Shown here piece by piece: positions 1 to 11,108 of a stretch of DNA of 64,000 nucleotides. Source of the stretch: Karstenula rhodostoma CBS 690.94 (taxonomy: Eukaryota > Ascomycota > Dothideomycetes > Pleosporales > Didymosphaeriaceae); contig MU001494.1 of assembly GCA_010093485.1 (NCBI GenBank), forward strand, positions 2,387,937 to 2,451,936. The letters are read 5' to 3'. The notes under the pieces are model-generated. The model made no database searches. It worked only from the letters and a program-made list of their open reading frames with translations, and was not told the DNA's origin. Both the position numbers and the translations under genes were made by a program. Each line of letters starts with the position of its first letter. Positions within the stretch are counted from its first letter, which is position 1.

Positions 1-37
1 TCAAGAAATACTGATACAATAAGATAAGAAATGCCGG

Positions 38-1165
38 TTAATAAGCACCCAGCGCAACAAGCCTGCCCTTCACATCCGTAGGTCTCATCCCCTGGTTGAC
101 AACTACGCTGCTCAACGCACCCATCCTGACCACGTTCACGTAGCCAGGCGTAACCTCGCTCGCAAGCACCTCGATGCACTTCAGAGCTTCCTCCTTCGAG
201 ATGGGTGTCCGTATCGAGGTCTGCAGCGACTGCAGCAATGCGTTGATAGAGAAGGAGATGCGCAGGCCAGAACCCTTGCTCGCGCAGAGAAGCGAAATGA
301 CGCTCAATACGTCTTCTGAGCGCTGGAGTGCGGCCTTGCGCTGGAGCTCGGCGGGCGTGAGCGGCTTGGGGCCGCATGCGGCGGCGGCTTCTTTGGCGAG
401 GATGCGGTCGAGGAGGTTGGTTTTGCGGACAGAGGTGAAGTCTGTCATTCTGGTCTGGGCTGGGTGCGCGGGAGCGTTCTCCTTGCCCGTGGTCTCGCGG
501 GTCTTCTTCACGGCGCGGCCTTGCTGGACGCTGTCCTTGAACTCGCGGAGCCTCTTGCGGCCCTTTTCTTGCAGAGGTGCGATGGCAGTCAGGGACTCGC
601 ATGTTGTGATCTCGGCGTGCGGGAGCTGGGCGATGAACTTTGTGAGCGAGGGCTCGTCGATGAAGGTCTGGATGCTGGACTGCGTGGGATCGCTTCTCGC
701 TGGCCGTCCACGGCCGCGCTTCTTCGGCGCGGCAATTGGCCGGCTCGACATCTTTTGTGGTGTCTGTCCTGTTGCGCTCCACTGCCTCCACAGATGGTCT
801 AAGCTCTCCATGAACATGACCTTGAGTGCCTCCTCGTGCCTCTGCGACAGTCCCGTCTGCATCTTGTACTCCTCGCTGACCTCCAGACATATCTTGCCGC
901 GTCCATAGTCGGAAAGGCGGAAAGGGTTGTTTCGTGCGGCTGGACCGGCGCCGAGGACACCGACGCAGAGGCGGAGATCATCGTAGGTGACTTTGCGATG
1001 GCGCCAAACAGATGTGATCGCCTCGGTGAGATCTCGCAGATCGATGGGAGATCCTGTTCCGTTGTGTATGAAGTGCAGCGACAGCGCGGTGAGGAAGGAC
1101 GAGTGCAATGCGAGGAGATTGACAAGCTCGGTTGGCAGGGCAGCCGTCGGGTCGATGGGCGCCAT
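38..1165 (-). CDS. cdt1: Cdt1-like DNA replication licensing factor
   Basis: Single exon, 375 aa from the ATG at 1163-1165; the frame is open a further 80 codons upstream, but that part is low-complexity and reads as leader. The N-terminal ~130 residues form a helical domain. A basic linker (KKRGRGRPAR) follows, then the fungal-Cdt1-like segment containing LLDRILAKE, then a C-terminal winged-helix-like region with LQRSEDVLSVISLL and ISKEEALKCIEVLA. Cdt1 loads the Mcm2-7 helicase onto origin-bound ORC/Cdc6 in G1, and the C-terminal winged helix is the MCM contact in known homologues. The stop lies 38 bases from the window edge. Assignment rests on family resemblance of the C-terminal half; the N-terminal half is less diagnostic. 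Another winged-helix nuclear protein is the main alternative. Confidence 0.68.
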   Translation of the reverse strand: MAPIDPTAALPTELVNLLALHSSFLTALSLHFIHNGTGSPIDLRDLTEAITSVWRHRKVTYDDLRLCVGVLGAGPAARNNPFRLSDYGRGKICLEVSEEYKMQTGLSQRHEEALKVMFMESLDHLWRQWSATGQTPQKMSSRPIAAPKKRGRGRPARSDPTQSSIQTFIDEPSLTKFIAQLPHAEITTCESLTAIAPLQEKGRKRLREFKDSVQQGRAVKKTRETTGKENAPAHPAQTRMTDFTSVRKTNLLDRILAKEAAAACGPKPLTPAELQRKAALQRSEDVLSVISLLCASKGSGLRISFSINALLQSLQTSIRTPISKEEALKCIEVLASEVTPGYVNVVRMGALSSVVVNQGMRPTDVKGRLVALGAY

Positions 1166-1915
1166 TGCGTTCGAAAGGTTGAAGGATAGTAAGGTTGAAT
1201 TGATACAGCGCAGCGATGCAGAAGGCAGCTGGCGAAGAAGAGAATAACTGAAGCTGGGAATAATTGTGGGATGATGATGGGAAGAGGGGAGAAGACGGGT
1301 TGTTATGCGCGGCAGTGGGCGGGAAAACAGCACTAGCGTGTGCAGGGGACGCGTCGTTTCGCGTCGCGCGTCGATTTGGCGCACCGACCAATGACAGACG
1401 CGCAAGCGTGACCGAGCTCGCGTTTCTTGGACGTTCGCACGCGATGCCGCAAACCATAATTATCATTCACCTATGATTCTGCTGACTTCAATATTTCATA
1501 CGTTCTTGGACTAGCATGCAAAGGCAGTGGTCTGGATTTCGAAGTGATCTTGGCATGGCTCTCAGAACCTTGAGCTAGTCGGCGGAGAACTTCAGCAACG
1601 CTAACGTACCATGTGCTGCACTATACAGGCGAACACGCTACTAGTCTGTCATTACTCAAGCACCTTATTTGTGTCTGTGAACCGTTCAATGTAGATAGCA
1701 AGCAGACACCCATGGACATGAAGCAGCATTGGACACATGCTGCGAAACACGAATTGACTGACATGAACACAGCAAGACACGAGCACAATGAAGTCGAATT
1801 AAATACATTGAGGCAAGAAGCCATCCCCAAACTAACTCCTAAACCCGAAGGTCGCATGCAGAAGTGGTAATCCGTGACATTCGTACAATCTCTTCATTCG
1901 GTAACAGCGAGCCGC
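1166..1915. other. Intergenic, Cdt1 upstream region
   Basis: This stretch holds the presumed promoter of the Cdt1-like gene and the 3' region of the next gene. Short open frames on both strands show no recognisable domain. I see no RNA gene or repeat. Confidence 0.5.
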
Positions 1916-2479
1916 TTACTTTCCGCCAAAGATTCCACCGAACCAGCCCTTGGACTTGTTGATGCCATCGGTAACCTCCTTGTCGAACTTGTTCGCGGCG
2001 GCGTTGACCTCACGGCCGGTCTCGGTTTTGAGCTCCTCGAACTTCTTCTTGGCGTCGGCGCTGTATTTTGCGAGTTCTGCGTCCGCCTTGTCGGCTTTCG
2101 CCTTTGCGTCATTGGCCTGCCAGATAACGTCAGCATGAATTCGCAACCTCAACGACAATATGACAGGATGCTCCAGGAGACCTCGAGTAAACTTACCAAG
2201 CCCTGTGCCTTTGCGCGTGCCGTCTCGTAGGCCTCCTCGCCGGCCTTCTTGGCTTCCTTGTCCTGGCCAGGGTAATCACCCCTCAGCTTTCTCGTGGCCT
2301 CGGCAGCATCGTCTGTGAATCGCCATCAGTTGCGCACTACAATGGGTTGTCAATTGGCTTCACGTACGTTCGAGCTTCTTCTCAGCAAGCTTCGGGTCTC
2401 CGCCAGCGCTGTACAGGTAGTAGCCTACGCCACCAAGACCGGCTACAGCAGCCAAAGTTCCGACTTGTCGTCCAGCCAT
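1916..2479 (-). CDS. Small membrane-anchored helical protein (calcofluor white hypersensitive-type)
   Basis: Three exons by inspection: 2368-2479, 2197-2312 and 1916-2116, joined by two short introns (donors GTACGT and GTAAGT, acceptors CACAG and GGCAG) to give 142 aa. The start MAGRQVG is followed by a short hydrophobic segment, LAAVAGLGGVGYYLY (about residues 9-23). Next comes a charged, Ala/Lys-rich helical region typical of coiled coils (about 30-120). The C-terminus is Gly/Trp-rich (GWFGGIFGGK). The overall architecture and the YSAGGDPKLA motif match a small fungal family often named calcofluor white hypersensitive protein; its biochemical role is not established. The protein is probably anchored in a membrane by the N-terminal helix. 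The splice phases are consistent throughout, which supports the model. Confidence 0.75.
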
Positions 2480-3025
2480 TGCGATTAGATGGGAGAGGGA
2501 GATGTAGATGATGTAGTACGACGAAATGAAGATTCGAGACGTGGATTGGATGTGGATTGGATGTGGATTGATGAAAAAGCTGCAGGGAGAGATGTACTTA
2601 TGGGCGGGGTGTTTTCAAGGCACGCATGGCACGATGACGTAGGGTGCCAGCTTGAGCACAGGCCCGAACCCATCACGAACCACTGAATCCTGGTCATCGA
2701 TCCGGGATCCTTCTCCACAATTCTGTGTACTTGTTTGTTCCCGTGTACCAAGGGCTGGCAGCGGACTCATCTATCCATTTTTTCTTTCTCATAGCGTTGT
2801 CGTGTAGCGCAGCTGCTTGGGTTGTTGGAAGTCCGCGGCTCTTGCCCCTAATACTTAGCGCCCTACGAACGGTGCCAGCAACTGCCCGCCAGAACAACTC
2901 ATGCCGCCACGATAGCACGGCGTGAAGCTTGTCTACCAAAGCTCCAAAACCACCTCCGCGAATCTGTGCTGCTCCTAGGCACTGTACAGTACTGGGCACC
3001 GTCGCCGAAGACCCTGCTCGTTGCC
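2480..3025. promoter_or_regulatory. Divergent intergenic promoter region
   Basis: This 546-base spacer separates two divergent genes and must carry both promoters. A direct repeat of a GGATGTGGATT unit lies near 2544-2570, just upstream of the minus-strand gene. No other motif stands out. Confidence 0.4.
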
Positions 3026-4130
3026 ATGGCAGATCAACATATTGCGCTCGTCGACGCAACCGACGACGAACCCAGCCCAGAGCGCACTCAGCAGCCCGCC
3101 GAACAGACACGGAAACCTCCACACTCACCAGACTCGTACATCGACGTCCTCTACGAGAATCAGCGCGGCTGGTTCGTCTTCGGAATCCCACTCTTCTCCT
3201 CGAAAGCGCTATGGAACCTCCGAATCGACCAGTCGCCTTGGGTCGATGCCAAGTTCAGGCCCTCGGCCGTCAACATTACAAACGCACAAGTCCCAGATCC
3301 AAGCTGGGTATGGGAATGGAAGAGCTGGTATGTCGACATGAGCTACGACGTGGACGAAGAGGGCTGGCAGTACAGTCTGTGGTTCCGAGGGGCTGCCTGG
3401 CACGGAAATCATCCGTGGTTCCACAGCTTCGTACGGAGGCGCCGATGGCTCCGGAAGCGCGTGAAACAGAGGCTGCCGCCAAAGTCAAGGGGGAATAGGG
3501 AGAGATTATTTGGCGACACATTCAGCATTGGCACTACACTAGCTAGAGCAATGACAAGTACAACGGCACCGATGAGTGCGCAGAATAGCGGAGAGTCCTC
3601 ATTAGATGAGGAGGTCAGAGACGTGCCTACACTCATGCGGAAATTGAAACAAGCAGCGATCGATCGGGAGAAGATCGTATTCATCAACAGGTTTATTGAA
3701 GACGGTGGCGAAGAGCTACACTATTTGGCTGAGCAGGTCTGTCACCACAGCCATGTTCTTTTTGTATCTTTGCTGACTTGGACAGATTCCAACAATAATG
3801 TCACTCCTCGTATTTCAGAACTCTCGCCGCCAGCTTCTGTCCACCCTCATGGAAACCATCGACGATGCGCGCACGCACCGACGCACACACAAGGAAAGCG
3901 ACAAGCCCGAGAACGAAGCGGAAGAGCGAAGAATCAACAACCTGCTCAAGGCAGTAGAGGCTGCCGATGCAGAGTGTAAGAAGCTGGAGTACTGGAGTGA
4001 TATCAAGATTCTAGCTGAAGAAGGCAATGCAGGTAACGCTACCGATCCGAACAGCGGCTGGGACGAGAAGTGGCAGGGTCTCGATTCCAGCGGGGCGGAG
4101 CACCCACGGCAACCGGCGAAGAAGGAGTGA
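3026..4130 (+). CDS. Dysferlin-domain protein, Mug65/Spo73-type
   Basis: Two exons, 3026-3736 and 3786-4130, with a 49-nt GT..AG intron, encode 351 aa. The start is the ATG of MADQHIALVD. Residues about 40-165 form a dysferlin/peroxin-like (DysF) domain: WFVFGIPLFSS, a SPWVD motif, the paired WVWEWKSWYVD and WQYSLWF segments, and the closing basic FVRRRRWLRKRV. In yeasts this domain occurs in ER/peroxisome proteins (Pex30 group) and in Spo73, needed for prospore membrane extension; the fission yeast relative is Mug65. After the domain the protein is polar, with a helical charged C-terminus from exon 2. No membrane segment is seen, so it is probably a soluble or peripheral protein. Function in meiosis or sporulation is inferred from the family only. 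Confidence 0.75.
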
Positions 4131-4291
4131 ATGTCCCATCTGAACGCTTGGATACAGAGCTGTTGTGGACTAAGACGGAGGATGGCATTGATACCCAAGC
4201 ACAGCTACAGGCACACGTTAAGCTTCGCATACATAATCTTATTGGAAGAATACACTTACGGCAGAGCCGCACCGCCTAATTCAATATGACA

Positions 4292-4609
4292 TCACATCAT
4301 CTCTTGCCTCCTGTGATCAGGATGGTACCTCACGCGTATTGGGCCCACGATGTCGTCGATGGACTTGGCCTTGACAACCTCGCCCTTCTGCAACACCTCG
4401 ACGACACCATACTCGCGCATTTCCCAACACAGGCCGCGGATGTTCTCCATGCAGTCCCTCCAATCATAACACTCGAGCTTGTCCAATTCTTCCTGGTCCA
4501 ACGCGCGTGCCACCTCGGAGGGGCAGATGGTCTTCGGGAAGGGGCGCTTGCCCAGCAGAGCTTTCAGATGCTTCCGCAGAATCTCCTCCTGGTCGTGGTC
4601 GAGGATCAT
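4292..4609 (-). CDS. DUF3253 family protein
   Basis: Single exon, 105 aa, starting MILDHDQEEILRKHL. The pattern is that of the small DUF3253 family: an N-terminal helical segment, a central KTICPSEVARALDQ, then WRDCMENIRGLCWEM, and a C-terminal strand region with GPIRVRYH. The family is shared by bacteria and fungi and resembles a winged-helix fold; no reaction is known. It is convergent with the upstream dysferlin-domain gene (161 bases between stops) and divergent from the carbonic anhydrase gene. The size equals that of the family, so the model looks complete without introns. Confidence 0.78.
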   Translation of the reverse strand: MILDHDQEEILRKHLKALLGKRPFPKTICPSEVARALDQEELDKLECYDWRDCMENIRGLCWEMREYGVVEVLQKGEVVKAKSIDDIVGPIRVRYHPDHRRQEMM

Positions 4610-4923
4610 GCTGACTGCGTCGCGAGTTATGTTTTCTTTTCGGCTAGCTCAGTCAAGGGCGTATCAAACGCAAAAGAAACGCGCAAGAGATGACAAGAGG
4701 GTGTTCCAAGACGCACGTCGAGGGCAGCTTGGCGGGGCTAGATCAGCACATGGTTTAGCTCGCAAATCGGCATCCTTGGACGCGCGCTGATCGTCGACGT
4801 CAGAGCCAATTAGGCGCCGTCTTTTGCGGCCCGATGCGCAGAACTGAACAATCTGAGCAGAAAGCGGTTGGGAGGTCGACGTTTCCTCAACCGTTGGCCG
4901 AGCGTCGGAGCGCGGATTCAGAC
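4610..4923. promoter_or_regulatory. Divergent promoter region, DUF3253 / carbonic anhydrase
   Basis: Spacer between divergent starts; it extends to 5124 if the downstream carbonic anhydrase start is used. I recognise no specific binding site. Confidence 0.35.
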
Positions 4924-5867
4924 ATGTGCGTGTTGGTGGCTAGGATACCCCACGTAGGGAGGGGTGTATATCTAGCGCGGGGAGGCTGCTCATTCCCGTC
5001 TTCTCTCCCTTCTGCGCCCAAAGCGACATCGAGAGTGAACGCTACGCAGGGTCCACTGCATCAATTCTCCGGAGCAAGAAGTTTTGCAACTACAGGAACG
5101 AGACGCTGTCCACCGTTCGGCAACATGGCCTCCGAAGACCCCCAGGACGTCCGCAAATACCTGCAGCAGAGCCATGACCGGATCTTCGAGAACAACAAGA
5201 AGTGGGCCGAGGAGCAGAAGAAGAAGCACCCGGAGTTCTTCGAGAAGCTGAGCGCGGGACAGGCCCCGGAGTACCTCTGGATCGGTGAGTCAACCGCTCC
5301 TGCCGCACATCGTCCAATGCTGACACCAACACAGGCTGCTCCGACTCGCGCATCCCCGCCGAAGCCATCACTGGTCTTGGGGCCGGCGAGATGTTCATCC
5401 ACCGCAACATCGCGAATCTCGTCTGCGCAACCGACCTCAACGTCATGTCGGTCATCAACTACGCCGTGCGCCACCTGCACGTCAAGCACATCATCGTGTG
5501 CGGGCACTACGGCTGCGGTGGCGTCAAAGCCGCCATGACGCCCAAGGACCTGGGGCTGCTCAACCCATGGCTGCGCAACATCCGCGACGTGTACCGCCTG
5601 CACGACGACGAGCTGAGCGCCATCACGGACTCGGCCAAGCGCTACGACCGCCTCGTCGAGCTGAACGTCGTCGAGCAGGCCAAGAACATCATCAAGACGG
5701 CCGCCGTGCAGCAGCTGTACAAGGAGAAGGGCTATCCCATTGTGCATGGGTGGGTGTTCGGGTTCAACGATGGCAGGCTGAAGGACTTGGAGATTGATTT
5801 CGAGGGGCAGCTGAAGGACATCCAGCGCATCTATGATTTGACTTCGGATGCTCTGGAGGGGTCGTAG
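4924..5867 (+). CDS. Beta-class carbonic anhydrase, possible mitochondrial presequence
   Basis: Two exons with a 50-nt intron (5285-5334). The conserved core starts at the ATG at 5125 (MASEDPQ), giving 230 aa. The frame is open upstream, and an ATG at 4924 adds 67 residues that are Arg/Ser/Ala-rich, almost free of acidic residues and end in GARSFATTGTRR, which looks like a mitochondrial targeting sequence. Zinc ligands of beta-carbonic anhydrases are present: Cys55 and Asp57 in CSDSR (the intron splits the codon just before this motif) and His111 and Cys114 in GHYGCGG, numbered from the core start. The enzyme interconverts CO2 and bicarbonate, supplying bicarbonate for carboxylases. A single locus could make both cytosolic and mitochondrial forms. 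The enzyme identity is clear; the choice of start is not. Confidence 0.93.
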
Positions 5868-6837
5868 AGAGGCTTCGTCTGGAGTAGAGGCGTTGGAGGT
5901 GTTTGAGCGTTAAGGGTAGGCAGCTCGATTGATCGCGTAGACGAATAGATGTATGTATAGTGGAGTGCGGACGAACTGATGCGATATAAATCGAGAATGT
6001 TCACTTTGATGTCGAGCATCCTTGAACAGTGCGACCTGAATTGATTCCACCTTGGCCTCGACAAACGCGCGAGCAGAAGCTCACTTGTGCACCGAATTCC
6101 TCACGGTTGGGAAAAGCAGCAGCATGGGGTTGTATTGTATATTATCACTATGAGGTCGGGTGGATCAATGAAGCGGTCATGGGGTTATTGCATGTAACTT
6201 CGTAGTCTATAGGAATACGCCGTATATCTGTAATACCCCTACCACGAGACATCTACCGTTGTGAAGTCTTCACACATAGCTATCATGCGAAACATGGCTA
6301 ATTGTACGTCACCCAGCCAGATTGCCTCTCGGGCTACTCCATCCTCGACTCCACCTGCCACCCACAAAACAACGTGAGGCTGCTCCCTAGAAAGTGGATT
6401 CTCATGCACGTTCCTAAAACTATCATCACAGTCTGAAGCTGCTCTGTCCCTCTTCGCACAACGTATCTTCGACGTCTGCGTCTGCAAAAGCTACCCCGGT
6501 TGGCGCGACGTATCTCTAACAGGCGTCCTTGAGGCCGCCATGATACCTTTCGTATTTGAGCTTTTACAAGACCGAAAAGCCCGATGGCACTCAGCCCGGT
6601 GCCACAACAGTGCGGCACGTACGGCGTTGTCAATGGGTTCTGCGATACCCCGAGACACGCTAGCCGATTGCGTAGCAGACGTGTGAAGGTGTTCGTGGGG
6701 GCGGACCCAGCCATCGGGTCGGGGTGTCTCGTACGGCGGCGTACGAAACAGTTCTCGCACGCCGCTGCACTGCATGGCATGGCACCCATGCCTTAATTTC
6801 CACAATCATGCTGGTCTTAGAATCCCCTGTTTCCCAA
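5868..6837. other. Intergenic, no gene recognised
   Basis: Between convergent genes. Short frames on both strands lack recognisable domains, and I find no repeat or RNA gene. Confidence 0.45.
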
Positions 6838-9371
6838 TCAATCCACTTTCTCTTTCGCCAATTCTTTCCCTTCTCGTTTCGGCAGCCCAGCGTACGGTTG
6901 ACCCCTTCGGATGGGCGACAATTCCGAGGGCACGCCAAAAGCGCAGTGTCCGATGCCCGGGAGTGCTTCTACGCCCACGTACTCTTCAGTGTGGCCATGC
7001 AGTACGCCAAACTGTAGGCGCGTATGCATGAGTTCCAGCGGGAACGGGTCGTTGCCTAAGCATGCGCCGCGGCTGATGTCGTCCAGGGTTGTATTGCGCG
7101 TTGTGACCATGATGCGTGAGAAGCCCACGGAGAAGGTTGTGCCGTCCTTGACGATATTCCAAGCTCCTATGATCAGGATGATGAGGGTCACTAGGATGAC
7201 GGGAGCGTAACATGCCCAGAGTTTCTCCGGGTTGTAGATGAAGGTTGATTGGAATCTGGTCCGGTTGACGAGGACGCGCTCATGGTCGACGACGAGCATT
7301 TGTGGCGCTGAAAAGAGCGAAAGCACCATGTTGGTGTAGAAATCTAATCAAAGAACCTCATGTTAGCTGAGACTGGAACAATTTCATCCGTGCGAAACGT
7401 ACCCTGTAGTTGCTCGGGCAAGTCCTTCATCGGCAGGCTTGTGCTATTGCTGACAAGCCTTGTTTGTGCGATGTCACTGGAGACTCGAGGATACGACGGT
7501 CCTGGGATCGGTGGATCCATCTCAATGGACCCTTTCAGGAATCTCCGCAAAGACTGGCCCATCGTATGGTACGCTGCGACCTTCTTATAGCGTTCAGGGT
7601 CCCGAGGGCTAATGTAATTTTCTGCTGGTATAGGAGCCTCCCAATTCGGCGTACCATCGGCATTCTGCGAAAACGTGGTGTTGACAACTGGCGAGAGAAA
7701 TTCCTGCGAGACGTCGGTTGTGAAGAACGGCTCAGTATAGTTCCACTTCACGGTATATTTGGTCTCGTAATGGACGCAGCGGAAGATGTGCTGATCAAAT
7801 CTGTGCGTCCAGTTCGTTCTGAACGAGGAGTTATCGGCGAGTGGTATCGAAGAATTGACTGCGTATCCGATCCAGATTATAGGCTCCGATTTGAAAACCC
7901 CGATGTCATCGAGGTTTACCTCGGGCGGTGGAACACCTCCCTGTGAAGTGATCCTCGAATCCTGTGGTCTCGCATAGTCTCCTTCTTCAATGTCCGCGAA
8001 GTATACATTCTTGCCGTCCGGGATGAGTTTACTGGTGTTGAAAGGTGCACCGAGTTCCTCTAGTTTAGCATTGTCCGCTGGGCTCGTGGCGACCTGCCCA
8101 CACTTGTAACCAGGACCCACGAAAGTCGTCGTATATGTACAGTTGAACGATCCTCCACACGATTCTTGGCGCGCATCGGCTCGGTTCAAGGATGCATCTG
8201 TCAGACTGAACGCGTTCATGAGGGTGACTCGGGTAATATCCGTTGACGGAGAATCGTAGTAGTCGAAGAAATCTGTCTGTTTGCCAAGCGCGTCCGTCGT
8301 GTTGTAGAACATCAATGATTTCCTCGTAGTTCCGTCTTTCATTTTGAGAGGTACGCGCCAATCACTGAAGGACTCTGCGGAAAAGTTGAGAGTCGGTACC
8401 TTCAGTGAAGTGTTGTCAACTTCGAAGTACCAACCGAATGTGAGGGCGCCAGGACTGAAGATGATCGTCGCAACAGGAATCAACCAGATGACCAGCGCTA
8501 TGATAACTGGTCTAGGAGCCAAGCTTATTGCTTCCCAGTTCAAAAATAAGGAGGGATCCTCGGTCCCTAGGAACAATTGATCGATCGATAGAACCGTAAG
8601 TGCCTTGTTTCGAAAGGTAGTCCTGCCAAACCCGGAGGTACAAAGTCAGTATATGTAGTAATCAAGAGAGGCACAGTACATCTCGTATCTCAGCTACGCT
8701 AAGAAAAGAACTTCTGATGGGTCTTGAACAGACATAAGAGGTCATCCATTTGCTGCGGAAACATCGTTTTGTAACCGGGAGACTTGCCATATGCGTTGAC
8801 GGTAGACCAATATACAGCAACTTCCAAACGCGACTTTCGAGAAGTAGGCAAGCGCACGCCCATACAAAACATATTTGACCTTTCTGTCCTCATCGTCTTC
8901 GACCTTGTGATGGAGAGACGAGTAAAGCAAGTGTTGGCCGAAAGCTAGTGCGATGCCTATAGCGAAAGAAGCAACCATCATGAAAGGCGTTCTCCAATGT
9001 ATGTTCCATCTTGCAGCCTGGGTAGCTCGACGTTCAATGAGGCGCTGCGTCATTGGATCTGTCCTTGCGCGCGACATCGAAGGAGTGGTGGTTCCAGACC
9101 CAGACACAGCTGGCCGCGAGTAGAGGGGCGAATATAAACCACCTTTCAGCCGATACACACTATCCGGAGAGACTGGCGTATTCATTTCTCTCATCTGGAT
9201 GCCCAATCCTTCGTTCACGGCGTCTTGGAACCTTGCTCGCTTTTCCGATCTTGAGGCAAAAGATGCGTTTGAAGACGCGGAGGTGGTTGTAGTCGATCGC
9301 GATACGCCGTGCTGCCCGTGTTCTGGAGATTCCGAGGGCCACACACCGGGCGGCGAAAGCCGGGTCTCCAT
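6838..9371 (-). CDS. Large fungal multi-span membrane protein with extracellular domain
   Basis: Three exons: 8788-9371, 7403-8622 and 6838-7343, giving 769 aa. Intron 1 (165 nt) appears to use a GC donor (TG|GCAAGT) with a CAG acceptor; the joined codon TGG continues QRIW into TTFRNKAL, the conserved order in this family. Intron 2 is GTACGT..TAG. The N-terminal 120 residues are polar. Membrane segments lie at about 130-150, 175-190 and 225-250. A large domain of about 370 residues follows, rich in N-glycosylation sequons and Cys (CGGSFNCTYT, GPGYKCGQ), then a last membrane segment (YAPVILVTLIILII) and a cytosolic tail. Homologues in many Dothideomycetes are labelled formylmethionine deformylase-like, an annotation without experimental basis. 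A surface receptor or sensor is possible, but function is unknown. Confidence 0.8.
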
Positions 9372-10498
9372 TATGAAGCTAAGCACACAATGGTGGTGTC
9401 AGTTTGAGATGGTTGCCAAGCGCATTATCGCAATGTGTATCGGCGAGCGGAGAGGTCTGACATATAGGTGGCGCGAGCGTATGGGTGAGGGATGGTGGCT
9501 GCGGAAATGACGAGGGAGTCGGCGAGGCAGGGTGAGATTTGATGCACGTTGGTGTACGAGGTTGCGGCTGAGATGCAGCCACACGGCGTCGCAGATGGTT
9601 GAGATCACAGCTCTACTCAGCTGAACTGGACCGGTCTTCCAGACCGTAGAAGGCCGGCATGGCCGACTTGATCTGGTCCTGATGCTGTAGTTATCACAAC
9701 TCCTCACATTGACAGCTTCCGGGGCCCTAACGCAATTGGTAGCACACCCAAGTTTGTGTCCCTGAGTGTTGGTGACGGACTTGCAAAATGTTGCGCTTGC
9801 CGAGATCGGGTTTAGATTTGTCCCAAACGGCCAACTCCGTATGCAGCACTATACGGGAAATCAAGTGTGGCTGTAGCGAACAAAGTGGTCTTACATGGGT
9901 TCCTATTGCAGTTAGCGCTCGTTACAGTTTGTGTAAGAGCACTGATCCTGCGAGGCGGTGCCCCTCAATGTTGGTAGACTTCGGAGACAGAGCGGACTGG
10001 ACCTCACAGGAGGCGGCGTCGTCTCACGCCCAAAGGTTAGGATACTGTTCATGTTACAAGCGATACTGAATGCTGCTACAAAGGGTTTCTGAAGGCACGT
10101 AAGAGGAAGGTCGCGATTCAGGAGCTTGCAAGGTGCGATAACCGGTGCTCTCAAAAAGTAGTTGGCGCAACTTCCCAGATTTGGTGGGCGGAACATTGCC
10201 CAGGTAAAAACGTGGCGAGTGGAAGGGAGGGCATATAGCGCAAAACCTTTGTACAAAGATCTGTTGAACCTTGCTAACAAGCCGAACCATTATGAATAAC
10301 GTCTATTGTGTTGGTTTTCTGAGAAACACAGTCGAAGGATGCTTCGGGTGGGGCCCCGTAACGTACGTGCGTTCGTATGACCCTTCGCGTGGTCCCCTTA
10401 GCTTAGCCGTATAGCCGGTATTATAATGTGCTAACCTATATATATACACCTCGGTACTCTGCACGATATGTAGACAGGGAAAAGTCCTACTTCTCAGC
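9372..10498. other. Intergenic, no gene recognised
   Basis: Divergent spacer between the membrane protein and the next small ORF. Several 80-120 codon frames on both strands have no coding character or domains that I can see. Confidence 0.4.
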
Positions 10499-10876
10499 AT
10501 GCAAACCGTCTACACCGTACACATGACAAGCGCAGCGGGGCGCGGGAACTTCCTGCATCAAACTCTGCTCGCCAGTATTCCGCCCGCGGAGCGCAAAACC
10601 GTCAAGATTATTACCTTCTACCTGACCAAAACTGGAAGCCCCCTACTCGCGCCTCACGACACGAGTTCCTATCGTTACATCCGCGTCGTAATTGACGTTC
10701 CAAAGAACAAACTTCAAAGCCCGGAGGATAAGCAAGCGCTGCTACAGCGGACCGTTGACGCTTGCATAGATTATGAGGGAAAATATGCTGAACAATGCGA
10801 GGTGGAGGTGAAAATCAATGAGCTCGAGGAGAATTCCTACATGAGGGTTCGTGGAAGAAAGCCTATTGTCGCCTGA
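10499..10876 (+). CDS. Small hypothetical protein, possibly tautomerase-like
   Basis: Single exon, 125 aa, start MQTVYTVHMTS. I do not recognise it with confidence. It has a beta-rich N-terminal half (TVKIITFYLT) and a second unit YIRVVIDVPKNKL followed by a helix (EDKQALLQRTVDACIDY) and a strand with VEVKINELEENSYMRVRG. The strand-helix-strand order and the ELEENSY.RVRG ending recall the 4-oxalocrotonate tautomerase/MIF superfamily. The catalytic N-terminal Pro is not next to the initiator Met, so this would be an unusual member. It is convergent with the HET gene (232 bases between stops). The clean frame and balanced composition suggest a real gene. Confidence 0.5.
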   Translation: MQTVYTVHMTSAAGRGNFLHQTLLASIPPAERKTVKIITFYLTKTGSPLLAPHDTSSYRYIRVVIDVPKNKLQSPEDKQALLQRTVDACIDYEGKYAEQCEVEVKINELEENSYMRVRGRKPIVA

Positions 10877-11108
10877 GGCGGCGCAGAGAAGATCGCGAGA
10901 GCACACTTTTGTGCGACTCAATCTAATTTCACATGTATTAGGGATTCGGCCATTGTCCAAAAAATCTCGATTGTGTCTTTTTTTCACTTCCAAATCGTGG
11001 TTTATTTTGCGTTCATCTGGGTATTGGAGCACACACAACACACTCGCGCCGGCTTCAGGAAATTGTCTTCGACTGATATAGAAGCTGTCTGAACGGGACA
11101 CGTAGCAC

